Source: Metallyticus violacea (lineage: Eukaryota > Arthropoda > Insecta > Mantodea > Metallyticidae). Taken from it: a DNA stretch of 64,000 nucleotides. The stretch's first letter is position 1. Every line of letters begins with the position of its first letter. The stretch covers positions 7,313,501 to 7,377,500 of the forward strand of contig CM060831.1 in the NCBI GenBank assembly GCA_030762175.1. Direction: 5' to 3'. Under the pieces are notes generated by a model. The model did not search any database. It was not told where the DNA came from and saw only the letters and a program-made list of their open reading frames with translations. Of the stretch, positions 12,001-24,170 are shown one piece after another. The position numbers and the translations under genes were made by a program.

Positions 12001-13067
12001 TTCTGACCATTGGCACTAATCAACTGAACTTCGGGGCGTACTGAGACATGCAGCTCTGATCTTATACGCCATATGGTAGCTTCATTCCTAAGCACATCTA
12101 TACACTTTCAATAGTATATCTTAGAATTTTCGTGTTGTCCCTTGTTCGCGAGAATAAAAATTACTTGCCATGACTTGTGACTTATTCCTTGTATTACTGA
12201 TTAATTTTTATGTGTCATTCATCTCAAAAACTTTTTATTACAGCCAAAAGACGCTACGAACATGTGCATCGATGCATTATTTTTGCAGAGACATCGAGAA
12301 CGAAGTATACAAAGCTTCCTTAATGTTCTGTAGTGAGTGTCAACAAGTTATGAAGACAATTAATACATTATTGTTCCTCTACAATGATCGATTGCGGTCT
12401 GTACATCAAAAGCGTGCTCCGCTCTGTGCGTGACAAGTTTACAGCCTTGAGACCAGTTCTGCCAACACTTGTGCTGTTAATTGCGGTGTTAATGGAGTTT
12501 GTTTTCTACAGATCGTCTTTAATGAGCTGACAAGACCAACAAGCCGTTAAGAGTCATGTAACAGACCATGAAACGTAGGACGAAAGAGAACTGACAGACT
12601 TATGAAGGAAATGGAGGAAGGGAAAGGTCGTCTTCTCGCAGTTAAATATAAAAGCTGCAAAATTAAAATCTTTTCGCAAACACTCTTAAGGGAAATACGA
12701 GAACTGGAAAGTGTGTACTATAGCCCCGCATGTTGTGATTAATGGACTTTTCCCCTCTTTTGACTATCTTTTAATGTCTCGTGATGATTAAGGCTTCCTA
12801 CGTGGAATAGTTGCTAAAGTGCCGTATCTTATAAAACGTTCTGTCATTCGATTCTCAGGATAAGAAAGAATTTTAGAGAAGTTGTCCGCCGATGTTCTAA
12901 CAACCTCCAAACTGTCTTGAAATGTTAAGTTGAATAAAGAGTCATTCCATGGAAAACCAACGCATCCCAGAATTTTCATGTCACAGGTTTTCTTGAAAAA
13001 GCTTAAACATTCTCATGTGAAAAATGCTTTACTGCAAAAGTATTTTAATAACTTATTAAGAACCAAA
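12001..13067. other. No gene seen
   Basis: An 87-codon plus frame at 12170-12433 and a 63-codon minus frame at 12788-12979 show no family resemblance. Confidence 0.55.
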
Positions 13068-13069
13068 TA

Positions 13070-13769
13070 CTGAGGATAACAATAAAGTATGGCCAAACTT
13101 TCAGGACACATTCCTCACAAGTAGAAGAAGAAAATATGTTATATGGAATGGGTCCGGAAACACTTTATTTCCATGTTAGAACTCATTTTCTACACTCTTC
13201 ATAATAGATTAATCATGGAAAATACACAGGTACAGAACATACCAGCATACCACATGAAACCCTTACTTGCATGAAATGTTCAAAATGTGCTCGCAAACAT
13301 GGATACATACATCAACCCGCAGTCGGATTGAATCCCGGATGCGCTGATTGAGAATTTCATATTTTATCGCAGCCTTCCACAATGCGAGCACGAAGACACT
13401 ATGCATCTTGTGCAGGGGTTCGGTGCACAACAGCTTCCAAATGCCCCCACAAATAAAAGTAGTGGGTTTAGGTCCGGTCGCATGTCAATATTGCATTCGT
13501 TCAAATGTAACACAAAACATTGGCGGCGAACTAACAATTACAACCAGACGTAACCAAGAGGACATTTTGAGCATTTCATGCAATAAAGAGTTTCATGTGG
13601 TATGCTGGTATGTTCTGTTTCTGTGTGTTACCCCATGATTAATGTACTATGAAGAGTTGTAGAAAATGAGTTCTAACATGGAAATAAAGCGTTCCCGGAC
13701 CCATGTTTTTTTTTTTCTACGTGTGAGGAATGTGTCCTGAAAGTTTGGCCTACTTTATTGTTACCCCGG
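13070..13769. mobile_element. Fold-back Tc1-like element with TA target duplication
   Basis: Inverted arms of about 210-230 bases (13070-13300 and 13550-13769) are highly similar. Each begins with an ATAACAATAAAGTA-type end and shares GGCCAAACTTTCAGGACACA. TA flanks both outer ends (13068-13069 and 13770-13771). The arms reach into coding sequence: the left on the minus strand and the right on the plus strand both end in GHFEHFMQ-like sequence, the C-terminus of DDE Tc1/IS630 transposases. The middle, on the minus strand, keeps DLNP, YLWGHLEAVVHRTP and LRARIVEGCDKI of the same protein. The result is a 700-base element whose two ends derive from the transposase 3' end. Confidence 0.7.
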
Positions 13770-13996
13770 TATATGGGTGCTTAAATTCACCAGATAATTA
13801 TTTCGGAGCTACAAGAGAAAGTTTGTTTTAGTCGTAATTTGTTTATAGATAAGAGATAGAAAATCAATTGATAGCTATTTTAAAGTACACAAAAAGCGCT
13901 TTATTTCAGTTATAAATATAATACTTGAAATTAATTTTGTAGCTTTTTATGATGCAAAAGCTCTAAATGCAAAAACAGTTTTTTCTACAAAGTATC

Positions 13997-14279
13997 ACCG
14001 CCACGGGTGGCCGAGGTCGTTAAGGCGGACTCGTGAGCGGGAGGTCTGGGGTTCGAATTCCGCCAGGACCGTCCTCCCTGACTGAGGCTTTTCCCATGTT
14101 TTCCTCTGTGCTCACAACTGGCAAAAGCCGGGGAGGTACCCTAAACTTAGGCCTGGAACGTTTCCTTCCTTAAAAAAATCCTTTCACAATTTATCATTTT
14201 ATTTCATGTATCACCAGTGTTCACTGCTTGTGGTGCCACAGTAGTAAAAACGGGCGTTAAACACCATTCAATAAAAAAA
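13997..14279 (+). repeat. SINE-I, full copy with 13-base target duplication
   Basis: The head CCACGGGTGGCCGAGGTCGT and a B box GGTTCGAATTCC mark a tRNA-derived SINE with a class II (Ser/Leu-like) head. The body has CCGGGGAGGTACCCTAAAC and ends AACGGGCGTTAAACACCATT. Flanks TCTACAAAGTATC (13984-13996) and TCTACAAATTATC (14280-14292) are the target duplication. Confidence 0.88.
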
Positions 14280-14292
14280 TCTACAAATTATC

Positions 14293-15784
14293 GTCTTCAA
14301 TTTTTCTCAAATTGTGCATAAATGTTGTAAATAAGCACATCTTTCTTGTGTTAAAAAATAGTTTCGGACCGTCAATAAATGCAGGATATATTTTACTTTA
14401 ATTTTTCACACAACAGCACATAAAGTTTATTGACGCAGAGCCTGAAGATAAAGGTTTCGCTAAAAATGAGAAATTTACAGTTGCCATCACAACTTAAAAA
14501 GCACAAATTGTAGAAACAGAAGTTTAAAAATCCTCTAAAATAAAATATTGCAGCACTAGTTTGTTGATTTCAAAAGTAAACCCGTTAAATTGTTCTTCCT
14601 TGCTTGTTAAGATTGCTTGATTGATTAATTTATATGCATGATTACTTTAAGTGCTTTACAATAAGCTTTCACACAATATGTTGACTCTGTATAATTATGT
14701 TAGCCAACCTAGGTATATACATGATGAAATATCCCACAAAACAACAGCGCAGGTGAAAAGACAATATCCTGTTATTCATAAATACTATGAACTGTTCGTA
14801 TGATCGGATCCGTTTTCGAATGTTTTTTATTATGTCAACAATTTGTTATGAGTATTAAGGATTTAAATTTTAAATACGAAAAAAAATTTCATAAATAATT
14901 TACTTATTTCAATAATTGAAAAGCTTGGCTTCTTATGGTACATTATTTTATATCTGCAGCGATCAGTGAAGATACTATTGAACTTTTAAAAGTTATAAAA
15001 ACTTAATGAGGTAACAAACACTTACGAATAAGCCTGAACAAAAATATCAACAACTCACAGCACTCAATATAGAAGCACCACGAACAATTTTGTCAAAGAT
15101 AAGGTGAAAATTGACACCCAAGAATTGCCTGACATCTTAATTATAACATTGTTATCATACAAACTGCTAGAGGGCCCAATATAATTGTTATATACTTATT
15201 GTTGAGGTTTAACTTGACTACCACACAAACTTTGAAAGAAATCGGAGACGACACATTTTGTAAATTTTATTAAGATTTTTTTTTAAATTAAACATCCTGT
15301 ATTTCCAAAATATATTTCTGAAAAAGTAGAAATACACAGTTTGAAAATACATTTAATTAGATTTAAAATGAACTGCATGAAAACATTCATGTTCATAATT
15401 TTTATAAGAGTATTTAACAATAACTTATTTGATTTTTGGTAAACATTTAAAGTACTCATCTTTTCAATTGTTGATCAGATGACATTAATAAGTTGCTTGA
15501 AGACTGTTTGATATAGAATGACTGTACATACAATTTTTCAAGTAAATCTGAAGGGGTCCTGTTTCACTCCGTCAAAAAGTGTGTTGCTTTTCTGTGGAAT
15601 CACCCTAAAAGGAGTATGCCAAGACTGGGAGATGACGAAACATTGGGATTTGACCTTGCATCATATTCCTGTTGTCCAAAAAATGTACATATCATAAATA
15701 TTGCTAAAAAGTTTCTAACAAAACACACAGAGAGTTACACGGCGTATTTGCATGTATTTTGCATACAAATTACCAATCACTTTT
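14293..15784. other. No gene seen
   Basis: Very AT-rich. Nothing recognised, though the Tc1-like fragment to the right could have undetected upstream parts. Confidence 0.55.
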
Positions 15785-15930
15785 CAAAATGATCACCTCT
15801 GGCCTTTACACAGTGCTTGCGTTTCTGTGACAACTCATCAATTATGAAATGCATGATCTCTAATGGAAAATCTGCCACTGCCTTGATCAGGAAACACTGT
15901 GAACTTGAAATAATGAGGTGTCTGATTATT
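15785..15930 (-). pseudogene. Possible Tc1-like transposase C-terminal fragment
   Basis: The minus strand reads AVADFPLEIMHFIIDELSQK and RKHCVKARGDHFEK before a stop. This resembles the C-terminal helix and CxxARGxHxE-type ending of Tc1-like transposases. No catalytic motif is visible upstream, and the (TTA)n at 15966-15998 lies just beyond. Confidence 0.4.
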
Positions 15931-15964
15931 TCCTATAACATTGGTATGCAAAATTTAACTTTTT

Positions 15965-15965
<1 letters not shown>

Positions 15966-15997
<32 letters not shown>

Positions 15998-15998
15998 T
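15966..15998. repeat. (TTA)n microsatellite
   Basis: About eleven TTA units. Confidence 0.9.
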
Positions 15999-16400
15999 AA
16001 GAAGTAACTAGCTAAAATAATAATCATTCATTATTCTTACTGCAACTTGAAGATGTCGATTCATCTATTAGTTCGACAATAGTACTCCTACTGTCACAAG
16101 AAGCTCAATGCATTTTTTATTGTGGTTGTGCAATATTTTTCCACAATTTTGTTAAACACGTTTATAACTATTGTTTTCTCACCATTGCCCTACTCTTTTG
16201 TGTTTAATAATTGTTGGAATTGAATTTTCGCTATGGTGTGTCGTTTTGTTTAATTTAATTAAACATCTATGTTTAATTCTGATAGGAATGAATAATAGCT
16301 ACAATTAGGTCGAGGAATACGAATATAAAATATTTAAGTATATATGTATATTTTACATTTTTACGTGTACGTAGACTGTGCACTACTTTTGTGTTAATTA

Positions 16401-16865
16401 CGAGGGGCATTCAAAAAGTTTCGCAACCACTATACATTGTTGGACAATAATGTCTGCAAAAATGTAACTAACGCAGCTGGCAACAATGAACCTTAAGCTA
16501 TCAAAATATGCATAAGCGCATGTTTAAACTTGCATAGTCACTGCCGTACAGTCTGTTGAGTTCAGTCCTGAATCAATAGCTGGTGATAAATAATGAATAA
16601 TTCTAAATAAAACTTTAGATTCTACATTTTCACACGCTATAAGCAGGTGAAAGAGCGAAAAAAAAAAAAAAATATCACGTTAACTTTGTATAGCTGTTCA
16701 TGGTGGCGAGAGACAACTCTCGCTCTGGCCGGCCTCGGGAAGCTGTGAACGAGAGAACAATTCAAAGAGTGAGGAACTTGGTGAAAGAAAATCAACATAT
16801 TACGTTGAAATGCTAAGCTTGGACTTTAAGGTGACGCATGCAAAAACATTTTTGAATGCCCCCCT
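16401..16865 (+). mobile_element. Internally deleted mariner with TA target sites
   Basis: Terminal repeats CGAGGGGCATTCAAAAA at the left and its inverse TTTTTGAATGCCCCCCT at the right are each flanked by TA (16399-16400 and 16866-16867). Inside, one frame keeps SRSGRPREAVNERTIQRVRN and LVKENQHIT, the GRPR AT-hook-like motif and second helix-turn-helix of a mariner transposase. At 465 bases it has lost the whole catalytic domain. Confidence 0.7.
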
Positions 16866-16867
16866 TA

Positions 16868-17555
16868 AAATATCATGCGGTCAATGTCACGAGGTCAATG
16901 TTTACATAAGCAAAATGAACAAATTATAGTCAGTTGAAAAATAACAAAGATAAGCACATCTTTTGAGTTCGTGGAACATGAATTGTAAAAGAAGCTGTAG
17001 GGAATAAAAAGAAATGTTTAGTGGTCTAAGGCCACCTATCATGTTCCTTAATTTCACTATCACTACCAACAATCCAGATCATCTTGCGGCTACACAAAAT
17101 TTAGAGCACGTAGACAGCTGGCATGCCGTTTGCTTAATCTGAAATGTCACCTCGTCAGTTTATGTTCTGCAGCAGCGAAGAGTGTTATTTGGATTCCCTG
17201 CCTGCCGACTCAACTTAATGACGCGCTCAGTTCTCTTCCTTCATACTATAATTACAGTAGCTTCGCGAGCAGAGATTTCCCGGACTTTATGTTATACTCC
17301 GGGGGCCGGCTTCTCAAGTGCCTCCAGGTCAAAACGTTCCGCCTTCGGAGCGCTCGTATTCTAAACTTTCAACTAAGATGGGCGCCAGTCCAGTGGCGGC
17401 ACGTGCAGCTCTACCCTCACATAAGAGGAGTTGCATTTTAAAATAATGTTCAGTATCTACTACACGGTTTGGGTATAAAATATACCACCAAACTCAAAAC
17501 ACGTTACTTTCATTATATAGCAATACTAAGAGAGCACCATGCGAAATAACAAATA
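16868..17555. other. No gene seen
   Basis: A locally GC-richer patch at 17120-17420 carries a 103-codon frame without recognisable motifs. Confidence 0.5.
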
Positions 17556-18790
17556 CGAGGGTTACCTTTTAAGTTTTACAAACGATCATAGGTGCGATAT
17601 TGAGAAATGTCATTACTATTTTCGGAACAAATGATATTTGTTGTTGTCAAAACAGTTGCAGCTTAGAAACTGACCGAGTAGTTTGCTTACAGTGAGCGTT
17701 TAAACACATCAATTTCACGAAAAAATGGAAGGTTTTCGTTGAGTGATTTTTTACGATTTCAGTAAGGGTCTAAATCAACAGCAATGCATAGAATCGCTTC
17801 GTTCAACTTTTGATAATGAAGCATCGTCAGAAAAGATTGCTTATAATTGGTTTGTAGAATTTCGTTATGGTCATGTGTTAGTCAGTGATGAATTTCGTGA
17901 AAGTCAACCAATATCGGATGATTACCAAAAAAAAAACGATGATGTGCGCAACACGATTGAAGAAGATCGGCATGTGACTTACAGTGAGATAGAGGCATCC
18001 TTAAGCATATCGAAGACCGCAGTACATTCGATTTTGCATGAACATTTAGCTGTGAAAAAGATCTGTTCCCGATGGTTTCCGCATAATTTGACCGAAGCTC
18101 AAAAAAAAAACCTCGTATTAATTGGTGCAATGAAATGTTCAAAAATTCCACCGAGGAAGTGCAAAATCCGTATGCAACATCGTAACAGGTGACGAAACTA
18201 CGATATATTGGTATGAGCCGCAAACTAGCAAAAATTCACTTTTGGGTGTTTAAAGATGAACCTAATCCCACAAACGTTGTTCGTTCACGAAGCACTTGCA
18301 AGAAAATAATCGTTTGTTTCTTCGGTTCTATTGGACATGTCGCAACCATTCCTTTAGAGGATCGAAGAACAGATAATGCTGAATGGTATACAACAATTTG
18401 TTTGCCAGAAGCCATCGACGAAATCATTCTTCATCATGATAATGGTAGCTCTCACACAGCACATAAACAATTGATTATTTGATGAAGAAAATTAATGTTT
18501 CATTGCCAGTATTCACCTAATTTATCGCCTAACGACTTCCTTTTGTTTCCGAATGTCAAACAAAAAATGCTTGGACAGCGATTTTCATCGCCTCAAGAAG
18601 CTCCGAAGCCTTTAAAAACGATGTTTTTGAAATGTTAACTTCAGAGTGGAAAAAAATGTTTCCAGAATTGGTTTGAACGCATGCAAAATTGTATCAATCT
18701 TAAAGGCGAATAACTGAAACGCTATAATAGCAGAAAAGTTGCAAAAAAAAAAAAATACAATGAAGCAAAGCACTAAAAAGGTAAAAAATA
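17556..18790 (+). pseudogene. Mariner-like transposase relic, best preserved
   Basis: A left terminal sequence TACGAGGGTTACCTTTTAAG starts the element. The frame opens at ATG 17725 (MEGFR, then a stop). It continues FYDFSKGLNQQQCIESL, the two helix-turn-helix regions with YSEIEASLSISKTAVHSIL, and the linker WFPHNLTEAQKKN. After a frameshift, TGDET, then FKDEPNPTNVVRSRST and HHDNGSSHTAH follow. In another frame come SPNDFLLFP, FSSPQEA and a C-terminal WFERMQNCINLKGE ending near 18720. All three catalytic aspartate contexts of the mariner DD34D type are visible, but stops and at least two frameshifts kill it. The right terminal repeat near 18770-18790 is only weakly recognisable. Confidence 0.85.
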
Positions 18791-19784
18791 GCTGTCATAT
18801 TATTCCTACACACTAATATCTTTTCTGACAGTCACCCTCCCTCCTCCCAAAAGGCACTTTAACATAAATACGGGGTGTAATTTAATGCCTGTAAATTAAA
18901 TACAATTTATTGAAGATGTTGCCTAATGAATGAGAAGGAAGAAATAACACTCTCGTTCATATACTTTCATCATCTCATTATATACTTTCCAACTCAATGT
19001 AATCGTAATAAGTAATGAACTTTTATTGTGGTACGTCTGCAAGTACACAAATGTAAATATAACTACCGCATGGGCCTTACGGCCGTTCATGCTAATACCT
19101 TCCTTTTATCAATAAACATATATAATGCGCACAAAAAACGATAGCATTAATTGCTATGATTAGCTTTCATATATACAAACACACCGATATACCTACATCA
19201 TACGCTTTTTATGCATACTTTTAAATACATATATTACCATGAGCTACCTTCCCTTTACTCATCCTCTCCCCAACTCCCCTCTCTTCTCTACAGTTATTCG
19301 TCTTTCTCGGGTCTTCGGTAGGAATATTCCCGATTTATGTGTACCTCTCATGTACCCAACACATCCGGGCAGATGTTCTAACTTCTGTTGCAATTCAAAA
19401 ATGGTGGTGATAAATGCTCATTTCTTAAAATCTCCGTCTCCCTGCATTCTGCCAGAATTTACTTCCCGGTATCGCTTTCTCAGCACGATGGACAAATTCT
19501 TTCCCGGAAATTTTTAATTTTATTATCCTTTTCTTTCCAAGCCCCTAATCTGAGCCATGCGAAACCGTGGCATTTTTTATCTCCCACAGACATCTAGTCC
19601 TCCCTACCTCACACGTGGTCTACTTGAGTTTGCAGGTTAAGCGATGCGCATTGAGTCCCAGTATTTTGCCTACTAATCTCGCAAACGTCTGTCAACTATC
19701 TTACAGCTATTGCGCGTAATGTCCTCAAATTTGTCTAAGCCTTTCTTATTTTTGGTTCCCAACCTTTCCTTATTTGTTCCCATA

Positions 19785-19815
<31 letters not shown>

Positions 19816-19858
19816 ATAAGAACAATACAGGGGGAACCAATCACTTCTTCAAGCAGTT
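18791..19858. other. No gene seen
   Basis: Contains a CT-rich stretch at 19250-19600 and a short TA/TG run at 19785-19815. Confidence 0.6.
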
Positions 19859-19866
19859 TGGCTGAG

Positions 19867-20128
19867 AACTTGATTGATTTATTTATGGACGCTCTACGCT
19901 CTTTAACATCACAGGCCATCAGCGTCCCATTCAACTTAGGGAGTGAAACGGCCGACAAATTTTGCTCAGAGGCCTCTCTTTCAGGCTTGAAGTTCTTTAT
20001 CGTGCCGTAAATGTACGACACGGAACCCACGGCTTTACTTCCCTTCCGAAGGAAGCCATACTTAGGATTTTTACGCCCCGAAAAAATCCATCGGTACTGG
20101 CCGGGTTCGAACCCGCGATCATCCCGAC
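19867..20128 (-). repeat. SINE-II copy, 5'-truncated
   Basis: Inverted body with tail TTGATTTATTTATGGACG at the left and the B box GGTTCGAACCCGCGATC at the right. The front of the head is missing. A short TGGCTGAG occurs on both sides (19859-19866 and 20129-20136) and may be a target duplication. Confidence 0.85.
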
Positions 20129-20136
20129 TGGCTGAG

Positions 20137-20934
20137 GGAGCATATATACACATACAGAGAAGCTATCTCTCTGTCAAAAACAGAATCAAAGCTTCCTGCG
20201 GTCACTTAAAAATCGCCATATATTCCCACGTTATACAATGCTATGCACAGCAATTAACACCTGACCCCTAAAAGAGCGATAAGGTTGCCCCAGGTCGCTT
20301 ACACCACGCAACATAAAGGGGTTGCGTGATCAGCATCGGCGAACACCAGTTGCTCTACGGCTAAGGAAGTGGTACCCCAGCTTTCCCTTCCTACTACATG
20401 TGCTAAGGATGAATAATGTGAACCAGAACACACCTTAGAGACCATTCGTCTAACCCTTGCCTTGCACTGTCAAGAGATATTCCCCTCAGCTTCACAGATT
20501 TAGAGTGAAACCGGTATCAGTGTCAGGCTAAAAGTCTGTATTTTGGTTGAAATAATTTCCCCTTTTTTTAAAATCTCTATTGATGATGAACATAACCAGA
20601 TAAAAAAAAAACAGCAGATATTATTACGACAATGTACGAAAATAAAAAAGAATATTTAAGGTGCTCCGAAAAGGGTTAAAATTAATGTCAATTTTAAAAT
20701 CCTGGCATGTCTAACAATGGTAACACAATGACAAAAAAACAAGTATCATACTATCGAAGGGTTAATTTATCTAATTCTGCTAACGTTTTATTTTAGCACC
20801 TATTTTTGTTGTTGTAAGAGGGCGGATTGATAATTTGGTCTACAAATTGGAAGGAATTTTTATTACACTTCATGACTGTTGTGCAAATTTTCGACGCTGT
20901 TCTTTGTTGGCAGTTTTCTTAAGTGATCGGTGCA
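20137..20934. other. No gene seen
   Basis: Nothing recognised. The 5' end of the mariner at 20935 may begin within the last 300 bases. Confidence 0.55.
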
Positions 20935-21945
20935 AGACGATTCCTAGAAATGGATAACGTGCAGTGATAAAGCATTATTATTTTAAAAAAGTGGATTGCT
21001 GTCCAGATGCAAACTGACCTGAAGCAATTTCTTGGGGACTCTGCACCAGCACCCAATACCGTTTATTACTGGATAAATACATTTAAACGATCATTGCAGA
21101 TGCAAACGGTTTCTTCTGGAAAAAAAAAACGGTCACTACGGTCGTGGTATCGTGATAGAATAGCGTAGTATTAAGACTCTGGATATTGCTGAGATGGTAG
21201 GCATCTCATACGAACGGGTACACAATATTCTGCATGACTCAAAACGCTCGATGAATGACAATTCAAAATTGTTTGAAAAGTTACAGCATAACCCGAATAA
21301 CTTCTGGCGTCGTTATGTGACTGTAGGCGAAATTTGGATCCACCGGAAGGAAAACGGTAGTCAAAGTAGTTAATTGGCGAAAGTTGATTATTGATTTGGT
21401 TTATTTACGGACGCTCTTTAACATCTCAGGTCATCAACGTCCCATTCAATTCAAGGCGTGGAACGATTGGTAAATTTTGCTCAGAAGCCTTTTCTTTCAG
21501 GCTTGAGGTTCTTTTTGTGCCGTAAATGTACAACAAGGGACCCATGGCTTTACTTCCCTTCCGAAGCAAGCCATACTTAGGATTTTAAGCCCGAAAAAAA
21601 TCCATCTACTCTGGCCGGGACTCTCAGAGTATTATCAAATGGGTGAAACAGTGACTGGCTGTTATTACGTAAGATACTGAACCATTTACACAGTGAGCTG
21701 AAGCAGAAGCGACAAGAATGGCGTGTAAAAAGTGTTTCTTCACCAGGACAATGTGCCTGTTCACACATCGGTGTTGCGTTGGCAAAAGTGAACGAACTGG
21801 GCTTTGAAATAGTTCCCCACCCACCCTATTCCCCAATTTTGACCCTGTGTTGTTTTCTTTTTAATCTCAAAAATTAGCCTGAGGTGTGGGATAGAAACGT
21901 TCGTCTAATGAAGAGGTTATCTATTTGTAAACAAGTATTATGCAA
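20935..21945 (+). pseudogene. Mariner-like transposase relic split by a SINE
   Basis: Reading across frames, FLGDSAPAPNTVYYW (N-terminal), VLKTLDIAEMVGISYERVHN and ILHDSKRSM, and RRYVTVGEIWIHRKENGSQS (first catalytic region, D replaced) precede an inverted SINE-II at about 21390-21612. After the SINE come HQDNVPVHTSV (second catalytic region), then AKVNELGFEIVPHPPYSP followed by a degraded third region ILTLCCFLF. It is in the same subfamily as the 27440 and 9960 copies. Confidence 0.75.
21390..21612 (-). repeat. SINE-II inserted in a mariner relic
   Basis: Inverted copy from TTTATTTACGGACGCTC at the left to AAAAATCCATCTACTCTGGC at the right. It separates the first and second catalytic regions of the mariner at 20935. 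The head beyond the B box is missing. Confidence 0.85.
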
Positions 21946-22190
21946 AGTTGGAAATGTTATATAGAGTGTTTGTTCTTCCCTATAGTACAGGAAAATGGTT
22001 TGAAATGTTTAAAGAAGGGAGACGATCAATTTCAAAGGAAGGTGTCGCAGTTTGTGTTCTAACGGAAGGAAACATTAACACAGCTGCTGTCATATCGTCG
22101 AATAAAGAAACCTTTTGGGGCTATCCACACGTTGGTAGCTGAAAAGTTGCATATTAGACGTCACAATCTCCATTATGGACGACAGCCTAA
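21946..22190 (+). pseudogene. Mariner-like N-terminal fragment
   Basis: The stretch from about 21990 (GAAAATGGTTTGAAATG) to 22090 (TGTTCTAACGGAAGGAAA) closely matches 3650-3750 of the relic at 3403-4495. The match includes the TEENINT-like segment, so this is another copy of that subfamily, reduced to its N-terminal third. Confidence 0.6.
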
Positions 22191-23039
22191 TCCTTTAGCT
22201 CTTTGACTGTCAAAAGTTTACTCCCTGATTCAAGGGACTCTATATTCGGGAGACTACAGAAAATATTGTTAGCATTCCTTTTCCAGAAAATTTAGCTCTA
22301 GTTTAAATAGACGAATAAATGTAAGTAATGCTTCATAACAAAACAATTCACGGTAAAAATATAAGCAGACTTTGGATATGCAATATTCCAATACACTAGT
22401 CAAATACCCTGATAAACGTTCTGACGCTGTTTTACCACACAAAGCTTTCAACCCACTTTATTACAAAGTTATAAATTATAAAAGGACCACATATTTGTTT
22501 TCATGCTAACGCACCCTGCAACGATTCTATGCACACCACAAATTAATCAATTTATGAACAAGCTCTCTGTTTTGACTACGCTAATAAAAATGACGCTAGC
22601 TTTACAAGTGATATGGAGCATATAAACCTCTGCGAAACAACAGCGTTGTCGAGTAACATCCTCTCTTATGAAAATACTTTATGGGCAACAGCGTGAAGAA
22701 ATTTCTCATAAAACTTAACTTGGCATGAAAATGCTTCATAGTTTTGATTTCCATTAGCGTAAAACCTACGCCGTTTGGTAGTTCAAGGAGGGAGATAGGT
22801 AGCGGGCGACAAATCGGTTCCCATAGCAACCAGATATTGCACTTTCAGGCAATTTTTCCTTAAGAGTCCTTGGTGGAAGATGTCACCTTTTATTGCTTGT
22901 TACGGAACACCCAGACATTACTGTTATTATTGGCACACAAGCATTTTCACATGAAGTACAAGAAGTTCCAAAGATTGCTTAACTGTGTGCAGTAGTACCG
23001 CTATGCAAAATGCTACGATGAGCACTTAGTGAGCTTAGC
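22191..23039. other. No gene seen
   Basis: Short minus-strand frames only. The missing left end of copy H3 should lie at the right edge. Confidence 0.55.
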
Positions 23040-23201
23040 AACTTCTGTACTTCGTAAGCAATTTCTTTTCATATCATTGAAATCAAATAAGAAAAATAGT
23101 TTATTAAAATCAGATTATTAGGAGGAGCTGTTACCTGCAACCCAAAATTTAAAAGTACTCTAGCGGCACCAATATTTACCTTTTCGCAACGAAGATACGG
23201 T

Positions 23202-23486
23202 GGTTTTCTTTTTTTAATGGTGTTTAACGCCCGCTTTTACTACCGAGGAACAGACGATGGACACTGATGATACATGAGATGAAATATTGGGAAAGAATTT
23301 ATTTTTTTTAAGGAAGGAAACGTTCCAGGTCTAGTTTATGGTACCTCTCCGGCATTTGCCATTTATTAGGACCGAGGAAAACTTGGAAAAAACCTCAGTC
23401 AGGGACCGTGGTCCTTGCGGAATTCGAACCCCAGACCTCCCGCTCATGAGTCCACGCCTTAACGACCTCGGCCACCCGTGGCGGTA
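23202..23486 (-). repeat. SINE-I inserted in Helentron-like copy H3
   Basis: Minus-strand copy from the A-rich 3' tail at the left to CGCCACGGGTGGCC at the right. It interrupts a tandem unit of H3. The flanks ACGAAGATACGGT and ATGAAACTCCGTA are a diverged target duplication of host sequence. Confidence 0.85.
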
Positions 23487-24135
23487 TGAAACTCCGTATA
23501 AGCGATTTAAATAAAATAATAAAAATTAATTTCTGAAAATTACAGAAATTAGGAGTAAGGGTATACTTGAAAACCGAAATTTAAAAAGCGCTCTTGCATT
23601 TAATTTTCTCTCTGTTGTTTTAAAATAAAGGGACAAATTAATTGGATATATAAACTGTACTTATAACAATGCATGTGTTTTATATTTAACAAAAGCATCG
23701 TCGTGAAAATATTAAATATGAAATATTAATCTAATATGTATTTGCTAATTATAGTTGTATGTAAGAGCGCTCTGTAATAACCATCAGAAAATGTTTGCGT
23801 TACATGTTTTTAATACAATAACATTTAAATTAAATTTCAAAGTCAATGAAAATCGATTAAACTTTCTACTGTATAATGTTCATTGTGTTTATTTGCCTAG
23901 TGCATTGTAATTGTTTTTAAATAATAAAATGTTTTATTGAAACTATGAACATCTTAAACACACAATGTAATTCGAAACTTTATTTCTTTTATCTTAATGA
24001 ATGTAAAGATATTAAGGGCTACATCATAAATATGGTTACATTTAAAAAATGTATAAAATACCCACACGTGATGGTTTTGTCTATCAGTGGTCACACATTT
24101 CATTTAATTGATAGTATACAATTAATTCTTGTGGT

Positions 24136-24137
<2 letters not shown>

Positions 24138-24170
<33 letters not shown>
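24138..24170. repeat. (TAA)n microsatellite in copy H3
   Basis: About eleven TAA units. The corresponding place in H6 reads TTTCAATAATATTAG, so the expansion is specific to this copy. Confidence 0.9.

Noticed and set aside
13997..14070. Possible functional tRNA gene
   Set aside because: The tRNA-like part is the head of a SINE repeated throughout the window with A-rich tails and target duplications; it does not end in an acceptor stem. The same holds for the SINE-II heads.
17130..17441. 103-codon frame in a GC-richer patch
   Set aside because: Two overlapping frames have similar openness and neither contains a motif or splice context that I can support.
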